A stretch of DNA of 64,000 nt from Terribacillus halophilus. GTDB lineage: Bacteria > Bacillota > Bacilli > Bacillales > Amphibacillaceae. The first letter of the stretch is position 1. The number at the start of each line of letters is the position of its first letter. Position numbers and translations under genes: made by a program. The stretch is from contig NZ_LT727828.1 of assembly GCF_900162685.1 (NCBI RefSeq), positions 1,333,700-1,397,699 on the forward strand, in the 5' to 3' direction. Below are positions 19,079-30,524 of the stretch, piece by piece. The notes under the pieces were generated by a model. It had not been told where the DNA came from. It ran no database searches and saw nothing but the letters and a program-made list of their open reading frames with translations.

Positions 19079-20359
19079 ATGTTTAAATTTAATGAAGAAA
19101 AAGGGCAGCTGAAATGCTCTTTCTGCGGCAAAAGCCAAGACCAAGTACGTAAATTAGTAGCCGGACCAGGCGTCTATATATGTGATGAGTGCATCGACTT
19201 GTGCACCGAGATCGTGGAAGAGGAACTTGGAAATGAAGAAGAAGTAGAATTCAAAGAAATTCCAAAACCACAAGAAATCCGCGACATCCTGAACGACTAT
19301 GTTATCGGACAGGACAAAGCGAAGAAAAACCTTGCTGTAGCGGTATACAACCATTACAAACGGATTAACTCCACAAAAGGTTCAGACGATGTAGAATTGT
19401 CTAAGAGTAATATTGCGATGATCGGACCGACTGGTAGCGGTAAGACGTTGCTTGCACAGACATTAGCGCGTATTCTTAACGTACCATTCGCTATTGCGGA
19501 TGCGACTTCTTTAACAGAAGCAGGTTACGTTGGAGAAGACGTAGAGAACATCTTGCTTAAATTGATCCAATCTGCGGACTACGATGTAGAAAAAGCAGAA
19601 AAAGGTATCATTTACATTGATGAAATTGATAAAGTTGCTCGTAAATCCGAAAACCCATCCATCACACGCGATGTATCAGGGGAAGGTGTACAGCAAGCAC
19701 TTCTTAAAATCCTTGAAGGTACGGTAGCAAGCGTTCCGCCACAAGGCGGCCGTAAGCATCCGCATCAAGAATTCATCCAGATTGATACGACGAATGTTCT
19801 GTTTATCTGCGGTGGTGCATTTGATGGTATTGAGCAAATTATCAAACGCCGTCTTGGTAACAAAGTAATCGGCTTCGGTGCTAGTGAAGAAGGCAGCCAA
19901 ACACTTGATAAAGGCGAACTGCTTGCTAAAGTATTGCCAGAAGATATGCTGAAATTCGGTTTGATTCCTGAATTTATCGGTCGTCTTCCAGTTATCGGTG
20001 CTCTAGAGCCGCTTGATGAAGTGGCGTTGGTTGAAATCTTGACGAAACCAAAAAATGCATTGGTTAAACAATACGAAAAGCTATTCCAGATGGACCATGT
20101 AGAATTGGTAATTGAGGAAGAAGCATTGAGCGAAATTGCAAAACTGGCAATCGAACGTAAAACTGGTGCACGTGGCTTGCGTTCCATTATGGAAGGTATC
20201 ATGCTTGATGTTATGTATGAGCTGCCGTCCCGTGATGATATTAAGCAATGCATCATAACTAAAGATACCGTACTGCTTGAAAACGGCCGTCCGAAATTTG
20301 TTCTTCACGATGGCACGGTTACAGATGAAAATAAACAATCTCCAAAAGAGAGCGCATAA
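19079..20359 (+). CDS. clpX: ATP-dependent Clp protease ATP-binding subunit ClpX
   Basis: The 426-residue AAA+ unfoldase that feeds substrates to ClpP. It has the N-terminal zinc-binding domain (CSFCGK...CDEC, four cysteines), Walker A GPTGSGKT, Walker [10 protein letters not shown], the pore loop region TEAGYVGED and an ClpP-docking IGF-type loop (KVIGFGAS). Two adjacent ATGs occur; the second (19079) is better spaced from GAGGGGTG and matches the usual MFKFNEEKG start. It is followed by a terminator. Confidence 0.98.
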   Translation: MFKFNEEKGQLKCSFCGKSQDQVRKLVAGPGVYICDECIDLCTEIVEEELGNEEEVEFKEIPKPQEIRDILNDYVIGQDKAKKNLAVAVYNHYKRINSTKGSDDVELSKSNIAMIGPTGSGKTLLAQTLARILNVPFAIADATSLTEAGYVGEDVENILLKLIQSADYDVEKAEKGIIYIDEIDKVARKSENPSITRDVSGEGVQQALLKILEGTVASVPPQGGRKHPHQEFIQIDTTNVLFICGGAFDGIEQIIKRRLGNKVIGFGASEEGSQTLDKGELLAKVLPEDMLKFGLIPEFIGRLPVIGALEPLDEVALVEILTKPKNALVKQYEKLFQMDHVELVIEEEALSEIAKLAIERKTGARGLRSIMEGIMLDVMYELPSRDDIKQCIITKDTVLLENGRPKFVLHDGTVTDENKQSPKESA

Positions 20360-20396
20360 GTTCACTTCATCAATCAGGCAATATAACATGTACAGC

Positions 20397-20433
20397 AAAT
20401 CCCTTGTTACAGTTGGTGGCAAGGGATTTTTTT
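20397..20433 (+). terminator. Terminator of clpX
   Basis: AAATCCCTTG/CAAGGGATTT stem followed by seven T. Confidence 0.88.
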
Positions 20434-20518
20434 CTTTAAATACACAAAGTATGGGTACGGTACCGCTGTTGTGTATATACTTTAAGAAGGACTTAAGAAG
20501 ACATATGGAGGTGTCACG

Positions 20519-22855
20519 ATGGGAGAAAAAGAGAAGACACTAGTAACGCCTCTCTTGCCCTTACGAGGATTGCTTATTTTTCCTACGATGGTGTTGCATT
20601 TAGATGTAGGGAGAGAGAAATCTGTGCATGCATTGGAGCGTGCTATGCTGGAAGAAGAAACAATCTTTCTTGCTGCGCAAAAAGAGGTTGACCTGGACCA
20701 GCCGACGGAAGAAGAAATTCATCGAGTAGGTACCGTAGCGAAAGTCAATCAAATGATGAAGCTGCCGAATGGTACGATGCGAGTGCTGGTTGAAGGATTA
20801 TATAGAGCGGAAATCATTCGTTTTGTTGAAGATGAAAAGCAATTTATTGTTGAAATTGAGGAAAGACCAGACGAGCATGGAACGAAGAATGAAGAAGAAG
20901 CGCTCATGCGTGCATTGTTGGAACAGTTTGAGCAATACATAAAGGTTTCGAAGAAGATTGGCCAGGAAACGTTAGCAACCTTAACAGATATCAAAGAGCC
21001 GGGACGGATGGCGGATATTATTACGTCGCATCTTTCTTTGCGATTAGAAGATAAACAGGAAATTTTGGAGATGCTCGATGTAAAAGAACGGCTGCGTCAT
21101 ATCATCACCATTATTACCAATGAGCGAGAAGTACTGGATCTAGAGAAAAAAATCGGACAGCGTGTAAAGCAGTCTGTTGAGAAAACACAAAAGGAATATT
21201 ATTTGCGTGAACAAATGAAAGCAATCCAGAAGGAACTGGGCGATCGGGATGGCAAGTCCGGGGAAATCGAACAGTTCCGTGAAGATATTAAGAATTCGGA
21301 CATGACAGATCATATGAAAGAAATTGCAGAGAAAGAGCTGAGCCGATACGAACGAGTACCGCAAAGCTCGGCGGAAAGCTCTGTTATCCGCAACTATTTG
21401 GAATGGTTGATTGCCTTGCCGTGGAAGAAACAAACAGAAGACAACCTGGATATCCCGCATGCGGAGGAAACGCTGGATGAAGATCACTATGGGTTGGAAA
21501 AAGTGAAGGAACGGATATTGGAATATTTGGCTGTACAAAAACTGACCAATTCCTTAAAAGGACCGATTCTGTGCCTCGCTGGACCTCCTGGGGTCGGTAA
21601 AACATCTTTGGCTACAAGCATTGGGAAAGCGATAAACCGTGAGTTCGTTCGTATATCATTAGGTGGTGTACGAGACGAAGCAGAAATCCGCGGTCATCGC
21701 CGGACATATGTCGGCGCGATGCCAGGACGTATCATGCAAGGGATGCGCCGTGCAGGAACGACAAATCCAATCGTTCTTCTTGATGAGATTGACAAGATGT
21801 CAAATGATTTCCGAGGCGATCCATCTTCGGCGATGCTAGAAGTGCTTGATCCGGAACAAAACAGCACATTTAGCGATCACTTCATTGAAGAAACGTATGA
21901 TCTTTCGAATGTTATGTTCATTGCAACAGCGAACAACCTTGGTTCTATACCTGGTCCGTTGCTGGATAGAATGGAGATTATCAGCATAGCAGGTTACACT
22001 GAAGTGGAAAAACTTCATATTGCTAAAGAACATTTGCTGCCAAAGCAGATTAAAGAAAATGGATTGAAAAAAGGGAACATTATCTTAAAAGATGAAGCAT
22101 TGCAACATATTGTCCGCCGTTATACAAGAGAAGCTGGTGTCCGCGGGCTTGAGCGTGAGCTGGCTGCTGTATGCCGGAAAGTTGCCAGAATCATTGTATC
22201 AGAAGATAAGAAGCGAATTACCGTTACCGAAAAGAAAGTGGAAGAATTGCTTGGACGTCCGCGCTTCCGTTATGGTTTAATGGAAGAGGAGAATCAAGTT
22301 GGCGCAGCGACAGGTCTTGCTTATACAACAGCCGGCGGAGACACACTATCCATCGAAGTTTCCTTATCTCCAGGTAAAGGAAAACTGACGCTCACTGGTA
22401 AACTTGGCGATGTAATGAAAGAATCTGCCCAGGCAGCATTCAGCTATATCCGTTCTAATGCCGAGGAGCTAGGTGTGGATCCGAATTTCCATGAACAGTA
22501 TGATATCCATATCCATGTGCCAGAAGGAGCAACGCCAAAGGATGGACCTTCAGCTGGTATTACGATTGCGACCGCTTTGACGAGTGCATTGACGGGCAGA
22601 CCGGTACGAAAAGAAGTTGGTATGACCGGGGAGATTACACTGCGCGGGCGTGTGCTGCCGATTGGCGGCTTGAAGGAGAAGTCCTTGAGTGCGCATCGTG
22701 CCGGAATCTCAACGATTCTTTTCCCAGCCGATAATGACCGGGATCTGGAAGACATTCCGGACACAATTAAGCAGGACATGACGTTTATCAAAGTCAGCCA
22801 TCTTGATGAGGTATTAAAATACGCATTGGTGGAAGATAAACATGAAAGTAACTGA
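20519..22855 (+). CDS. lonA: ATP-dependent protease La (LonA)
   Basis: A 778-residue cytoplasmic AAA+ protease: N-terminal substrate-binding domain beginning [13 protein letters not shown], coiled-coil linker, AAA domain (Walker A GPPGVGKT, Walker B VLLDEIDK) and the Ser-Lys protease domain (DGPSAGI with the catalytic serine, and the lysine in IGGLKEK). LonA degrades misfolded and regulatory proteins. Its 3' end overlaps engB by 14 bases, the B. subtilis arrangement. lonB, which in B. subtilis lies between clpX and lonA, is not present here. Confidence 0.98.
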   Translation: MGEKEKTLVTPLLPLRGLLIFPTMVLHLDVGREKSVHALERAMLEEETIFLAAQKEVDLDQPTEEEIHRVGTVAKVNQMMKLPNGTMRVLVEGLYRAEIIRFVEDEKQFIVEIEERPDEHGTKNEEEALMRALLEQFEQYIKVSKKIGQETLATLTDIKEPGRMADIITSHLSLRLEDKQEILEMLDVKERLRHIITIITNEREVLDLEKKIGQRVKQSVEKTQKEYYLREQMKAIQKELGDRDGKSGEIEQFREDIKNSDMTDHMKEIAEKELSRYERVPQSSAESSVIRNYLEWLIALPWKKQTEDNLDIPHAEETLDEDHYGLEKVKERILEYLAVQKLTNSLKGPILCLAGPPGVGKTSLATSIGKAINREFVRISLGGVRDEAEIRGHRRTYVGAMPGRIMQGMRRAGTTNPIVLLDEIDKMSNDFRGDPSSAMLEVLDPEQNSTFSDHFIEETYDLSNVMFIATANNLGSIPGPLLDRMEIISIAGYTEVEKLHIAKEHLLPKQIKENGLKKGNIILKDEALQHIVRRYTREAGVRGLERELAAVCRKVARIIVSEDKKRITVTEKKVEELLGRPRFRYGLMEEENQVGAATGLAYTTAGGDTLSIEVSLSPGKGKLTLTGKLGDVMKESAQAAFSYIRSNAEELGVDPNFHEQYDIHIHVPEGATPKDGPSAGITIATALTSALTGRPVRKEVGMTGEITLRGRVLPIGGLKEKSLSAHRAGISTILFPADNDRDLEDIPDTIKQDMTFIKVSHLDEVLKYALVEDKHESN

Positions 22856-23423
22856 AGCAGAAATAGTAATTAGTGCGGTATCAAAAAAACAGTATCCGGA
22901 GACACATATGCCGGAAATTGCTTTAGCTGGCCGCTCAAATGTTGGGAAGTCATCTTTTATCAATAAGATGATTAACCGTAAGAACCTAGTCCGCACATCA
23001 CAGAAACCAGGAAAGACGCAAACATTGAACTTTTATAAGATTAATGAGCGTTTTCATTTCGTCGATGTGCCGGGCTATGGCTATGCGAAAGTTTCCAAGC
23101 GGGAACGTAATGCATGGGGCAGAATGCTTGAAGAATATTTCACAGAACGGGAAAACTTGAAGGCGGTTGTGCTACTAGTTGATATTCGGCACAAGCCGAC
23201 CAAGGATGATGTGACAATGTATGATTTTCTCAAGCATTATGAACTGCCAGTTGTTGTGGTTGCAACAAAATTGGATAAGATTCCAAAAGGCAAGCGTGTG
23301 CAGCATATTAAACGCGCTGCAGATGAACTGCAGCTGGAACAAGAAGACATCATTTTGCCTTTCTCTTCCGAAACAGGAGAAGGTAAGGAAGAAGCATGGG
23401 GAGTATTAAAACAATTCCTATGA
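22842..23423 (+). CDS. engB: Ribosome biogenesis GTPase YsxC/EngB
   Basis: A 193-residue essential GTPase needed for late 50S subunit assembly. The GTP motifs are present in order: G1 [10 protein letters not shown]3 [10 protein letters not shown]4 TKLDK and a C-terminal SSETGEG (G5). It starts inside the end of lonA and is translationally coupled to it. A strong terminator closes the lonA-engB unit. Confidence 0.97.
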   Translation: MKVTEAEIVISAVSKKQYPETHMPEIALAGRSNVGKSSFINKMINRKNLVRTSQKPGKTQTLNFYKINERFHFVDVPGYGYAKVSKRERNAWGRMLEEYFTERENLKAVVLLVDIRHKPTKDDVTMYDFLKHYELPVVVVATKLDKIPKGKRVQHIKRAADELQLEQEDIILPFSSETGEGKEEAWGVLKQFL

Positions 23424-23467
23424 AAAATAACCGTACAAGCCTTTGGGCTTGTACGGTTATTTTTTTC
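23423..23467. terminator. Bidirectional terminator between engB and the 23457 gene
   Basis: Perfect 19-bp stem (AATAACCGTACAAGCC and its complement, flanked by A and T runs) with a TTTG loop. Works on both strands for these convergent genes; its right arm covers the last codons of the reverse-strand gene. Confidence 0.93.
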
Positions 23468-23939
23468 GGAATAAAAGGTAAGCGCCAGCCAGTATAAGCA
23501 GCACAGGCCAGAAATCACTAATAATTCCAGCAGTTCGATCAAACCAGCCAAACCATGCGGGCTGGTTTGGTGCGGCGATAGCAAAAATACCAAGAGCCAG
23601 CAGCAGAATCGCCCATACATAACCTTTTTTTGTTTTCAGCGCCGCTAGTAAGAGCGCTGCTCCAACCAACAATGGATACGCGCCCCAGCTGTTCGTCCAG
23701 AACGTATAATGGCTTAAGCCATGGAAATGTATTCCTAGACCAAGCAATGTATAGCCTGCGAATAAGTTTTTATGATCTTTCGCAAGATAAGCATGCAATA
23801 ACAGTGCGGCACCGATAATAATGAGTAATGTTGGCCACGAATAAAAGTCAACAAAAAGTGGAACACGTAACTGACGCAGCAAAAAGTAAGCGCCAATTCC
23901 AAGTAATAAGAATCCGACAAAAGCATTTTTCTTTGACAT
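23457..23939 (-). CDS. LiaI/LiaF-like four-helix membrane protein
   Basis: A 160-residue membrane protein with regularly spaced short hydrophobic segments (FVGFLLLGIGAYFLLRQL, TLLIIIGAALLLHAY, LLVGAALLLAAL, VWAILLLALGIFAIA, FWPVLLILAGAYLLF). This repeated pattern is that of the LiaI-LiaF transmembrane region family, linked to envelope stress sensing. ATG 23939 (MSKKN) is eight bases behind GGAGAG; the in-frame ATG at 23954 lacks a ribosome site. It is inserted, reverse to its neighbours, between engB and hemA, which are usually adjacent. Function inferred from family only. Confidence 0.72.
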   Translation of the reverse strand: MSKKNAFVGFLLLGIGAYFLLRQLRVPLFVDFYSWPTLLIIIGAALLLHAYLAKDHKNLFAGYTLLGLGIHFHGLSHYTFWTNSWGAYPLLVGAALLLAALKTKKGYVWAILLLALGIFAIAAPNQPAWFGWFDRTAGIISDFWPVLLILAGAYLLFRKK

Positions 23940-23950
23940 AACATCTCTCC

Positions 23951-23965
23951 ACATAATAATTATTA
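23951..23965. promoter_or_regulatory. Possible PerR/Fur-type operator
   Basis: ACATAATAATTATTA matches the 7-1-7 PerR box TTATAATNATTATAA at 12 of 14 fixed positions. It overlaps the 5' leader of the reverse-strand membrane gene and is about 210 bases from hemA. The heme operon of B. subtilis is a PerR target, but the site is in AT-rich DNA and chance is possible. Confidence 0.4.
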
Positions 23966-24174
23966 TTAAATAAGATTAAATCGTTGATTATCATGAGTAG
24001 CTGTGTTAATTTGTAATATGTACTTATTAAATTATTCACAAACTCACACCTAAATGCAAGACACACTTTATCCTAACACAATTGTTTACGTTCTGTTCAC
24101 AAATTAATCGAGGACAGAAATTACGTAGTGTTATACTGGTATGAGCGATACGGTTTTCAAGGGGGAAAAAGGGA

Positions 24175-25530
24175 ATGTACATGTTAGTTGCAGGAATCAA
24201 TTATCGCACAGCCCCGATTGAAATAAGAGAAAGATTAACCTTCAAGGAAGAAGAGCTTGGATTAGCGATGCAAGCACTCTCCAACCAGAAAAGCATGCTC
24301 GAGAATGTGATCGTTTCTACATGCAACCGCACGGAGATTTATGCAGTAGTCGATCAAATGCATACCGGGCGCTATTATATAAAGAAATTTTTATCTGAAT
24401 GGTTCGGTATAGAGAAAGAAGAAATCGCATCTTATCTTACATTTCATGAGGATGAACGAGCTGTGGAGCATCTGTACCGTGTAGCAAGCGGATTGGATTC
24501 TATGGTCGTAGGGGAAACACAGATTCTAGGTCAGCTGAAACGCGCTTTTCAAAAAGCGCAGGAGCTACACACATCGGGCACTATATACAATGAGTTATTT
24601 AAACAAGCAGTTACAGTAGCAAAACGTGCACATACAGAAACAGGGATCGGTGAGAATGCGGTTTCTGTCAGCTATGCTGCAGTGGAGCTGTCGAAGAAGA
24701 TATTCGGTGATATCGCATCAAAACGAGTCGTGATTCTCGGCGCTGGTAAAATGGGGGAATTGGCAGCAAAAAATCTGCACGGTTCAGGCGTAAAGGATGT
24801 AACGGTCGTTAACCGTACGAAAGAAAAAGCTGAACAGTTAGCAGCATTGTTTAACGGTAAAGCAGCTGGTTGGGATGAATTAGAGTCTGCTTTGCAACAC
24901 GCAGACATCGTCATCAGTTCTACTGGAGCGCCAGGGTATGTACTGGATAAACAGATTCTCCAGCCAATTCTAAAAGCACGAAAAGGCCAGCCTCTATTTC
25001 TGGTCGACATTGCTGTGCCACGCGATATTAATCCGGATGTGGATGAATTGGAAAGCACATTCTTATATGATATCGACGATTTGCAGGATGTCGTGGATGC
25101 GAACTTAGCTGCCCGTCAAGAAGCTGTTGAAAATATTGAAATTATGATCGAAGGCGGCATTGTTGATTTTAAAGTATGGCTGCAGACATTGGGTGTTGTA
25201 CCCGTAATTACCGAGCTTCGCCGCAAAGCAGCTTCCATACAGACAGAAACGATGAAGAGCCTCGAGCGAAAACTGCCGAATTTGAGTGACCGGGAAATCC
25301 GCGTGCTGAACAAGCATACGAAAAGTATCGTTAACCAAATGCTGAAGCAGCCTATTACACAAGCGAAAGAGCTTGCCGGCCGTGAAAACAGCGAAGAGCT
25401 TATCCAGCAATTCGCAGAGATCTTTGGTATTGAGAAAGCTGTCGTGGATAAACAGAATAATATTATCAAGCTGGATCGTCATGAGGCGCAGAGCATAGCG
25501 TCTGTACCTAATGCATCCACTACTAGATAA
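24175..25530 (+). CDS. hemA: Glutamyl-tRNA reductase
   Basis: A 451-residue enzyme that reduces glutamyl-tRNA to glutamate-1-semialdehyde, the first committed step of C5-pathway heme synthesis. It has the catalytic cysteine (Cys50 in VSTCNRTE), the conserved [16 protein letters not shown], a NADPH-binding fold ([15 protein letters not shown]) and the C-terminal dimerisation helix. First gene of hemAXCDBL. A TATACT -10 lies near 24132. The ribosome site is AAGGGGG. Confidence 0.98.
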   Translation: MYMLVAGINYRTAPIEIRERLTFKEEELGLAMQALSNQKSMLENVIVSTCNRTEIYAVVDQMHTGRYYIKKFLSEWFGIEKEEIASYLTFHEDERAVEHLYRVASGLDSMVVGETQILGQLKRAFQKAQELHTSGTIYNELFKQAVTVAKRAHTETGIGENAVSVSYAAVELSKKIFGDIASKRVVILGAGKMGELAAKNLHGSGVKDVTVVNRTKEKAEQLAALFNGKAAGWDELESALQHADIVISSTGAPGYVLDKQILQPILKARKGQPLFLVDIAVPRDINPDVDELESTFLYDIDDLQDVVDANLAARQEAVENIEIMIEGGIVDFKVWLQTLGVVPVITELRRKAASIQTETMKSLERKLPNLSDREIRVLNKHTKSIVNQMLKQPITQAKELAGRENSEELIQQFAEIFGIEKAVVDKQNNIIKLDRHEAQSIASVPNASTTR

Positions 25531-25547
25531 AAAAGAAGGGCTCCCAA

Positions 25548-26372
25548 ATGCAGGTACCTGCTTATCTTTATGAAATCATATTAGTATTATATGCAGCCAG
25601 CATTTTCAGCTATTTTATCGACTTTATACAAAAGAATCGGAAGGCGAATCAACTCGCCTTCCGTTTGCTTACATTGGTTTGGTTCTTTCAGAGCCTTTTT
25701 TTATTGCAGGAAATGATTTCACATGGCGGTCTGCCAGTTAAAGACGTCTATGAAGGGTTATATTTTTATGCTTGGGTGCTTGTGTCTTTGTCCTTATTCA
25801 TTAATCGGATTTACAAAGTCGATTTTCTCACGTTCTTTTTGAATGTTGTCGGCTTTTTTATGATGTTGTTATATATTGCGAGCTCCGCTTATGAGCGACA
25901 GTGGACCAGAACAATACCATTTATGAATGAAGTGCTGATTGCACATATTACATTAGCAATTCTAGCTTATGCATTCTTTACGCTGTCTTTCGTCTTTGCT
26001 GTTATGTATGTCATGCAGTTTCAGCTTCTTAAACAGAAAAAAGGGTATCGATTTTGGACGAGACTCGGGGACTTGGGTAAGCTAGAGACATACACCTTTA
26101 CATCAATCACTATTGGCACGCCATTATTGCTGTTATCAGTTATTATGGGTGTCGTATGGGCATACACGACAGCGGCGGTCTTTTATTGGTATGATTGGAA
26201 GACAATCGGCTCGCTGACCGTTTTAGCTGTTTATGCCGTATACCTATTTCTGCGTTTAGCAAGAGGTATTCGAGGAAAAGGATTAGCAATATATACAATA
26301 GCGGCATTCCTAATTCTTATCATTAACTTCTTCTTGCTTAGCACGTACTCATCATTTCATTTTACAGGGTAG
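25548..26372 (+). CDS. hemX: HemX, cytochrome-assembly-type membrane protein
   Basis: A 274-residue protein with eight predicted membrane segments, of the CcmC/HemX family; the conserved [16 protein letters not shown] carries the tryptophan-rich pattern. In B. subtilis HemX lowers the amount of HemA protein. It is the second gene of the heme operon, 17 bases behind hemA. Confidence 0.92.
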   Translation: MQVPAYLYEIILVLYAASIFSYFIDFIQKNRKANQLAFRLLTLVWFFQSLFLLQEMISHGGLPVKDVYEGLYFYAWVLVSLSLFINRIYKVDFLTFFLNVVGFFMMLLYIASSAYERQWTRTIPFMNEVLIAHITLAILAYAFFTLSFVFAVMYVMQFQLLKQKKGYRFWTRLGDLGKLETYTFTSITIGTPLLLLSVIMGVVWAYTTAAVFYWYDWKTIGSLTVLAVYAVYLFLRLARGIRGKGLAIYTIAAFLILIINFFLLSTYSSFHFTG

Positions 26373-26398
26373 CAACCCATCTTCCAGGAGGTATTGCA

Positions 26399-27331
26399 AT
26401 GCGAAAAATTATTGTAGGTTCAAGAAAAAGTAATCTGGCGCTCACGCAGACAAAGTGGGTAATCGAACAGCTGAAACGAGCTGGTGCACCATATGAATTC
26501 GAAATAAAGAAAATCGAAACAAAAGGAGATAAAATCCTTGACGTGACACTTTCAAAAGTCGGAGGAAAAGGATTGTTTGTAAAGGAAATTGAGGAAGCTA
26601 TGTATAACGAAGACATTGATATGGCTGTACATAGTATGAAAGATATGCCATCTGAACTTCCGGTAGGTCTGACAATTGCCAGCGTACCTGTACGAGAAGA
26701 CTACCGTGATGCTCTGATTTCAAAGAATAATCTTTCTTTAAAAGAGCTGCCGGAAGATGCGGTTGTCGGAACGAGCAGTTTACGACGCGCTTCACAAATT
26801 CTTTCCATTCGTCCGGATGTTGAAATCAAACCAATTCGCGGCAATATTGATACGCGTCTGCGAAAATTGAAAGAAGAAAACTTTGATGCAATTGTCCTAG
26901 CAGCTGCTGGATTAAAACGGATGGGCTGGAGCGATGACATCGTAACAGAATTTCTGGAAACAGATCTATGTTTGCCGGCTATAGGTCAAGGTGCTTTAGC
27001 GATCGAATGTCGTGATACAGATATGGAATTGATCGAACTGCTAGCGAAAATTAATGATTCATATACACAGCAGACAGTATTGGCTGAGCGTACTTTCCTT
27101 TATCTAATGAACGGCAGCTGCCAAGTACCAATTGCAGGTGTTGCCCATATGGATGAAGACGAAGTCATCTTGACAGCTTTGATTGCTTCTCCAGATGGCA
27201 AGGAAGTATATAAAGAAGAAGTACGCGGAGCCGATCCGCAAGAAGTAGGGAAGATTGCTGCAGAACGCATGCAGGAACAAGGTGCACAGGAGATCGTCAA
27301 CAAGGCGATTCAGGAGTCTGAATCTAAATGA
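26399..27331 (+). CDS. hemC: Hydroxymethylbilane synthase (porphobilinogen deaminase)
   Basis: A 310-residue enzyme that joins four porphobilinogen units. It has the N-terminal [15 protein letters not shown], the VHSMKDMP motif with catalytic residues, SSLRRASQ and the dipyrromethane-anchoring cysteine ([10 protein letters not shown]). Ribosome site CAGGAGG. The last four bases overlap hemD. Confidence 0.97.
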   Translation: MRKIIVGSRKSNLALTQTKWVIEQLKRAGAPYEFEIKKIETKGDKILDVTLSKVGGKGLFVKEIEEAMYNEDIDMAVHSMKDMPSELPVGLTIASVPVREDYRDALISKNNLSLKELPEDAVVGTSSLRRASQILSIRPDVEIKPIRGNIDTRLRKLKEENFDAIVLAAAGLKRMGWSDDIVTEFLETDLCLPAIGQGALAIECRDTDMELIELLAKINDSYTQQTVLAERTFLYLMNGSCQVPIAGVAHMDEDEVILTALIASPDGKEVYKEEVRGADPQEVGKIAAERMQEQGAQEIVNKAIQESESK

Positions 27332-28113
27332 GCCGGCTGCCGGCTGTCAAGGTGCTGGTAACGCGTCCGAAACAGCAGACAGCGCGGTTCGCTGAGCAGC
27401 TTGCCCTTGCAGGAGCAAACCCGATAGAAGTTCCTTTATTAACTTTCCGAACGAGAGACGATGAGCGGAATCAATTGCTTTCCCGGCAAGCAGACCGTTT
27501 TAATTGGCTGTTCTTCTCCAGCAGAAATGGCGTGAAACATTTTCAGGCTGTCGTGAAGCACTATTCTCATTTGGATGATTGGCGTCATTGCCGAATAGCC
27601 GCTGTTGGACAAAAGACAGCCGATGCGATAGAGGACATTCTCGGCCGGAAAGCTGATTTAGTTCCGAAAGCTTATACGGCAGATGATTTAGCAGAAGCCT
27701 TTGCAGCAACAGATGCTGCTGCCAGCCGTATTTTGCTTATTCAAGGCAGTCTGTCCAGGCCGGCTTTGGCAAATGGTTTAAGACAGAATGACTATGCATT
27801 TGAGAAAATGGTTGTATATGATACGGTAGAAGAGCAGACAAATCAGATGCTTTTAAATGACGTGCTGGAGAATGAGAAACCAGAGGTCCTGACTTTTACG
27901 AGTCCATCTTCTATTGAGGCCTTTTTCGCTTTTATCCGCAGCTCAGACATGAAACACAAGCAGCTAAACAAGCTGTGTCTTGTAATTGGTCCGACAACAG
28001 AGAGAGCTGCCAAGAGGCACGGCTTTCATAACATTCTGGTGCCGGAAGTTTTTACGGCAGAAGCAATGATTGATACATTAGTACATTTCTATGAACAAAG
28101 GACAGGTGATTAG
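27328..28113 (+). CDS. hemD: Uroporphyrinogen-III synthase
   Basis: A 261-residue enzyme that closes and inverts ring D to make uroporphyrinogen III. Sequence conservation in this family is low; support comes from [17 protein letters not shown] at the N-terminus, [11 protein letters not shown], the [12 protein letters not shown] motif and its place in the operon. ATG overlaps the hemC stop (ATGA). Confidence 0.95.
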   Translation: MSRLPAVKVLVTRPKQQTARFAEQLALAGANPIEVPLLTFRTRDDERNQLLSRQADRFNWLFFSSRNGVKHFQAVVKHYSHLDDWRHCRIAAVGQKTADAIEDILGRKADLVPKAYTADDLAEAFAATDAAASRILLIQGSLSRPALANGLRQNDYAFEKMVVYDTVEEQTNQMLLNDVLENEKPEVLTFTSPSSIEAFFAFIRSSDMKHKQLNKLCLVIGPTTERAAKRHGFHNILVPEVFTAEAMIDTLVHFYEQRTGD

Positions 28114-28114
28114 T

Positions 28115-29092
28115 ATGGCTGAATTTAAACGCCACCGCCGTTTGCGTACATCTGCGAACATGCGGGCATTAGTAAGAGAAACACAAGTAACTGTAGATGA
28201 CTTGATTTATCCGGTATTCGTTGCGGAAGGAGAAAACATCCGTAATGAAGTTTCCTCCATGCCGGGTGTATTTCAGCTGTCACTTGATAACTTATCAGCT
28301 GAAATGAAGGAAGTTAGCGAACTCGGAATCAAATCCGTCTTATTCTTTGGTATCCCGGCAGAGAAAGATGAAGTCGGTTCTGGCGCATTCCATGATCATG
28401 GCATCGTGCAGCGTGCCATCACACAAACTAAACAAGAATTCCCGGACTTGCTCCTGATTGCTGATACTTGTCTTTGCGAATACACGTCACACGGCCATTG
28501 CGGCATTGTGCATGACGGAATAATCGATAATGATGAATCGCTGGGCTACTTGGTAGATACAGCTGTAAGCCAGGCGAAAGCAGGAGCAGATATTATTGCA
28601 CCTTCCAACATGATGGATGGGTATGTACAAGCTATCCGTAAAGGATTAGATGAAGCTGGATTTACGAACATACCGATTATGGCTTATTCCGTCAAATACG
28701 CATCTGCTTTCTATGGTCCATTCCGTGAAGCGGCAGATGGCGCTCCGCAGTTTGGCGATCGCAAAACATATCAGATGGATCCATCTAACAGAATGGAAGC
28801 ACTGCGCGAAGCAGACTCTGATATTGAAGAAAATGCGGACTTTTTAATTGTTAAACCTGCACTTGCTTACTTGGATATTATTCGTGACGTACGTAATAAT
28901 TTCAACGCACCAGTTGTTGCTTATAACGTAAGTGGAGAATACAGCATGGTCAAAGCAGCTGCTTTGAACGGCTGGATCGATGAAAAAGCTATTGTAATGG
29001 AGAAAATGATCGGTATGAAACGTGCTGGTGCTGATTTAATCATGACGTACTTTGCGAAAGATGTAGCAAGATGGCTGAAGGAAGACAAATAA
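28115..29092 (+). CDS. hemB: Delta-aminolevulinic acid dehydratase (porphobilinogen synthase)
   Basis: A 325-residue enzyme that condenses two aminolevulinate molecules. It has the zinc-binding cysteines ([14 protein letters not shown]), and the two active-site lysines lie in AYSVKYAS and [11 protein letters not shown]. The in-frame upstream ATG at 28091 lies inside hemD without a good ribosome site; ATG 28115 matches the usual HemB start before [10 protein letters not shown]. Confidence 0.97.
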   Translation: MAEFKRHRRLRTSANMRALVRETQVTVDDLIYPVFVAEGENIRNEVSSMPGVFQLSLDNLSAEMKEVSELGIKSVLFFGIPAEKDEVGSGAFHDHGIVQRAITQTKQEFPDLLLIADTCLCEYTSHGHCGIVHDGIIDNDESLGYLVDTAVSQAKAGADIIAPSNMMDGYVQAIRKGLDEAGFTNIPIMAYSVKYASAFYGPFREAADGAPQFGDRKTYQMDPSNRMEALREADSDIEENADFLIVKPALAYLDIIRDVRNNFNAPVVAYNVSGEYSMVKAAALNGWIDEKAIVMEKMIGMKRAGADLIMTYFAKDVARWLKEDK

Positions 29093-29105
29093 AGGAGGAA
29101 TCGCA

Positions 29106-30398
29106 ATGAAGCATTTTGAAAAGTCAATTGCAGCATTTGAAGAAGCAAAACAGCATATGCCTGGCGGCGTGAACTCTCCAGTTCGTGCTTTTCGTTCTGT
29201 TGGGATGGATCCGATCTTCATGGAAAGCGGAAAGGGTTCAAAAATTACCGATATCGATGGAAATACATACATCGATTACGTATTAAGCTGGGGACCGCTC
29301 ATTTTAGGACATGCAGATGATCGTGTCGTGGAAGGACTGAAAACTGTTACCGAAAAAGGAACAAGCTTCGGTGCTCCAACTGTTATAGAAAATAAGATGG
29401 CTGCATTAGTAAAAGAGCGAATTCCTTCTATGGAAATTGTCCGCATGGTCAACTCTGGTACAGAAGCGACGATGAGTGCACTTCGTCTGGCACGCGGCTT
29501 TACTGGACGTGACAAGATTCTGAAGTTTGTCGGCAGCTACCATGGTCACGGAGACTCGCTCTTGATTAAAGCAGGTTCTGGTGTGGCGACACTCGGTCTG
29601 CCAGACAGCCCAGGAGTGCCAGAAACGATTGCCCGTAACACCATTACGGTTCCATACAATGATTTAGAAAGTGTAAAATATGCGTTTGAACAGTTTGGAG
29701 ACGATATTGCTGCGGTAATTGCTGAGCCGGTTTGCGGAAACATGGGTGTTGTGCCGCCACAGCCTGGTTTCTTAGAAGGCATCCGTGAGATGACGAAGCA
29801 GCATGGCTCGTTGCTTATCTTTGACGAAGTAATGACAGGATTCCGCGTTGGATACCATTCTGCGCAAGGACATTTTGACGTGGAGCCGGATTTAACTTGC
29901 CTAGGCAAAATCATCGGCGGCGGATTGCCAGTAGGCGCGTATGGCGGCCGTAAAGATATTATGGACCGAATTGCGCCAGCTGGTGACATTTATCAAGCTG
30001 GTACGTTGTCAGGTAATCCATTGGCAATGACAGCCGGCTATGAAACGTTGGCTGCTATGGATAAAGCGGCATATGAAAAAATCAATGCGCATGCTGATCG
30101 TCTTGCGGAAGGATACAAAGCAGCGGCAGAGGAATTCGGTATTCCTTTACAAGTAAACCGAGCAGGTTCTATGATTGGTGTGTTCTTTACGGACGAACCG
30201 GTTATCAACTTTGATACAGCAAAAACAGCTAATTTGGATCACTTCTCTATGTATTACCAAGAAATGATTGAAGCAGGAATTTTCTTGCCGCCATCTCAGT
30301 TTGAAGGTTTATTCCTATCAGCTGCGCACACGGACGAAGATATTGAGACAACAATTGAAGCTGCAAGACAAGCTTTCAAGAAAATTGCAGCATCATAA
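29106..30398 (+). CDS. hemL: Glutamate-1-semialdehyde 2,1-aminomutase
   Basis: A 430-residue PLP enzyme that makes 5-aminolevulinate from glutamate-1-semialdehyde. It has the class III aminotransferase fold with the PLP lysine in [17 protein letters not shown], the [12 protein letters not shown] substrate segment and [10 protein letters not shown]. Last gene of the heme operon; ribosome site AAAGGAGGAA and a terminator right after. Confidence 0.98.
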   Translation: MKHFEKSIAAFEEAKQHMPGGVNSPVRAFRSVGMDPIFMESGKGSKITDIDGNTYIDYVLSWGPLILGHADDRVVEGLKTVTEKGTSFGAPTVIENKMAALVKERIPSMEIVRMVNSGTEATMSALRLARGFTGRDKILKFVGSYHGHGDSLLIKAGSGVATLGLPDSPGVPETIARNTITVPYNDLESVKYAFEQFGDDIAAVIAEPVCGNMGVVPPQPGFLEGIREMTKQHGSLLIFDEVMTGFRVGYHSAQGHFDVEPDLTCLGKIIGGGLPVGAYGGRKDIMDRIAPAGDIYQAGTLSGNPLAMTAGYETLAAMDKAAYEKINAHADRLAEGYKAAAEEFGIPLQVNRAGSMIGVFFTDEPVINFDTAKTANLDHFSMYYQEMIEAGIFLPPSQFEGLFLSAAHTDEDIETTIEAARQAFKKIAAS

Positions 30399-30401
30399 AT
30401 G

Positions 30402-30432
30402 AAAGTCCAAGCTTATTGCTTGGGCTTTTTTT
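30402..30432 (+). terminator. Terminator of the heme operon
   Basis: AAAGTCCAAGC/GCTTGGGCTTT stem with a run of T. Confidence 0.9.
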
Positions 30433-30524
30433 CATAAGGACAAGGGATTTTCCTACATATGTGCAGCAGCACCCGCATAGGTTTTAGTACAGAGAATGCT
30501 TAAATCTTGGAGGGAGGATTCCAC

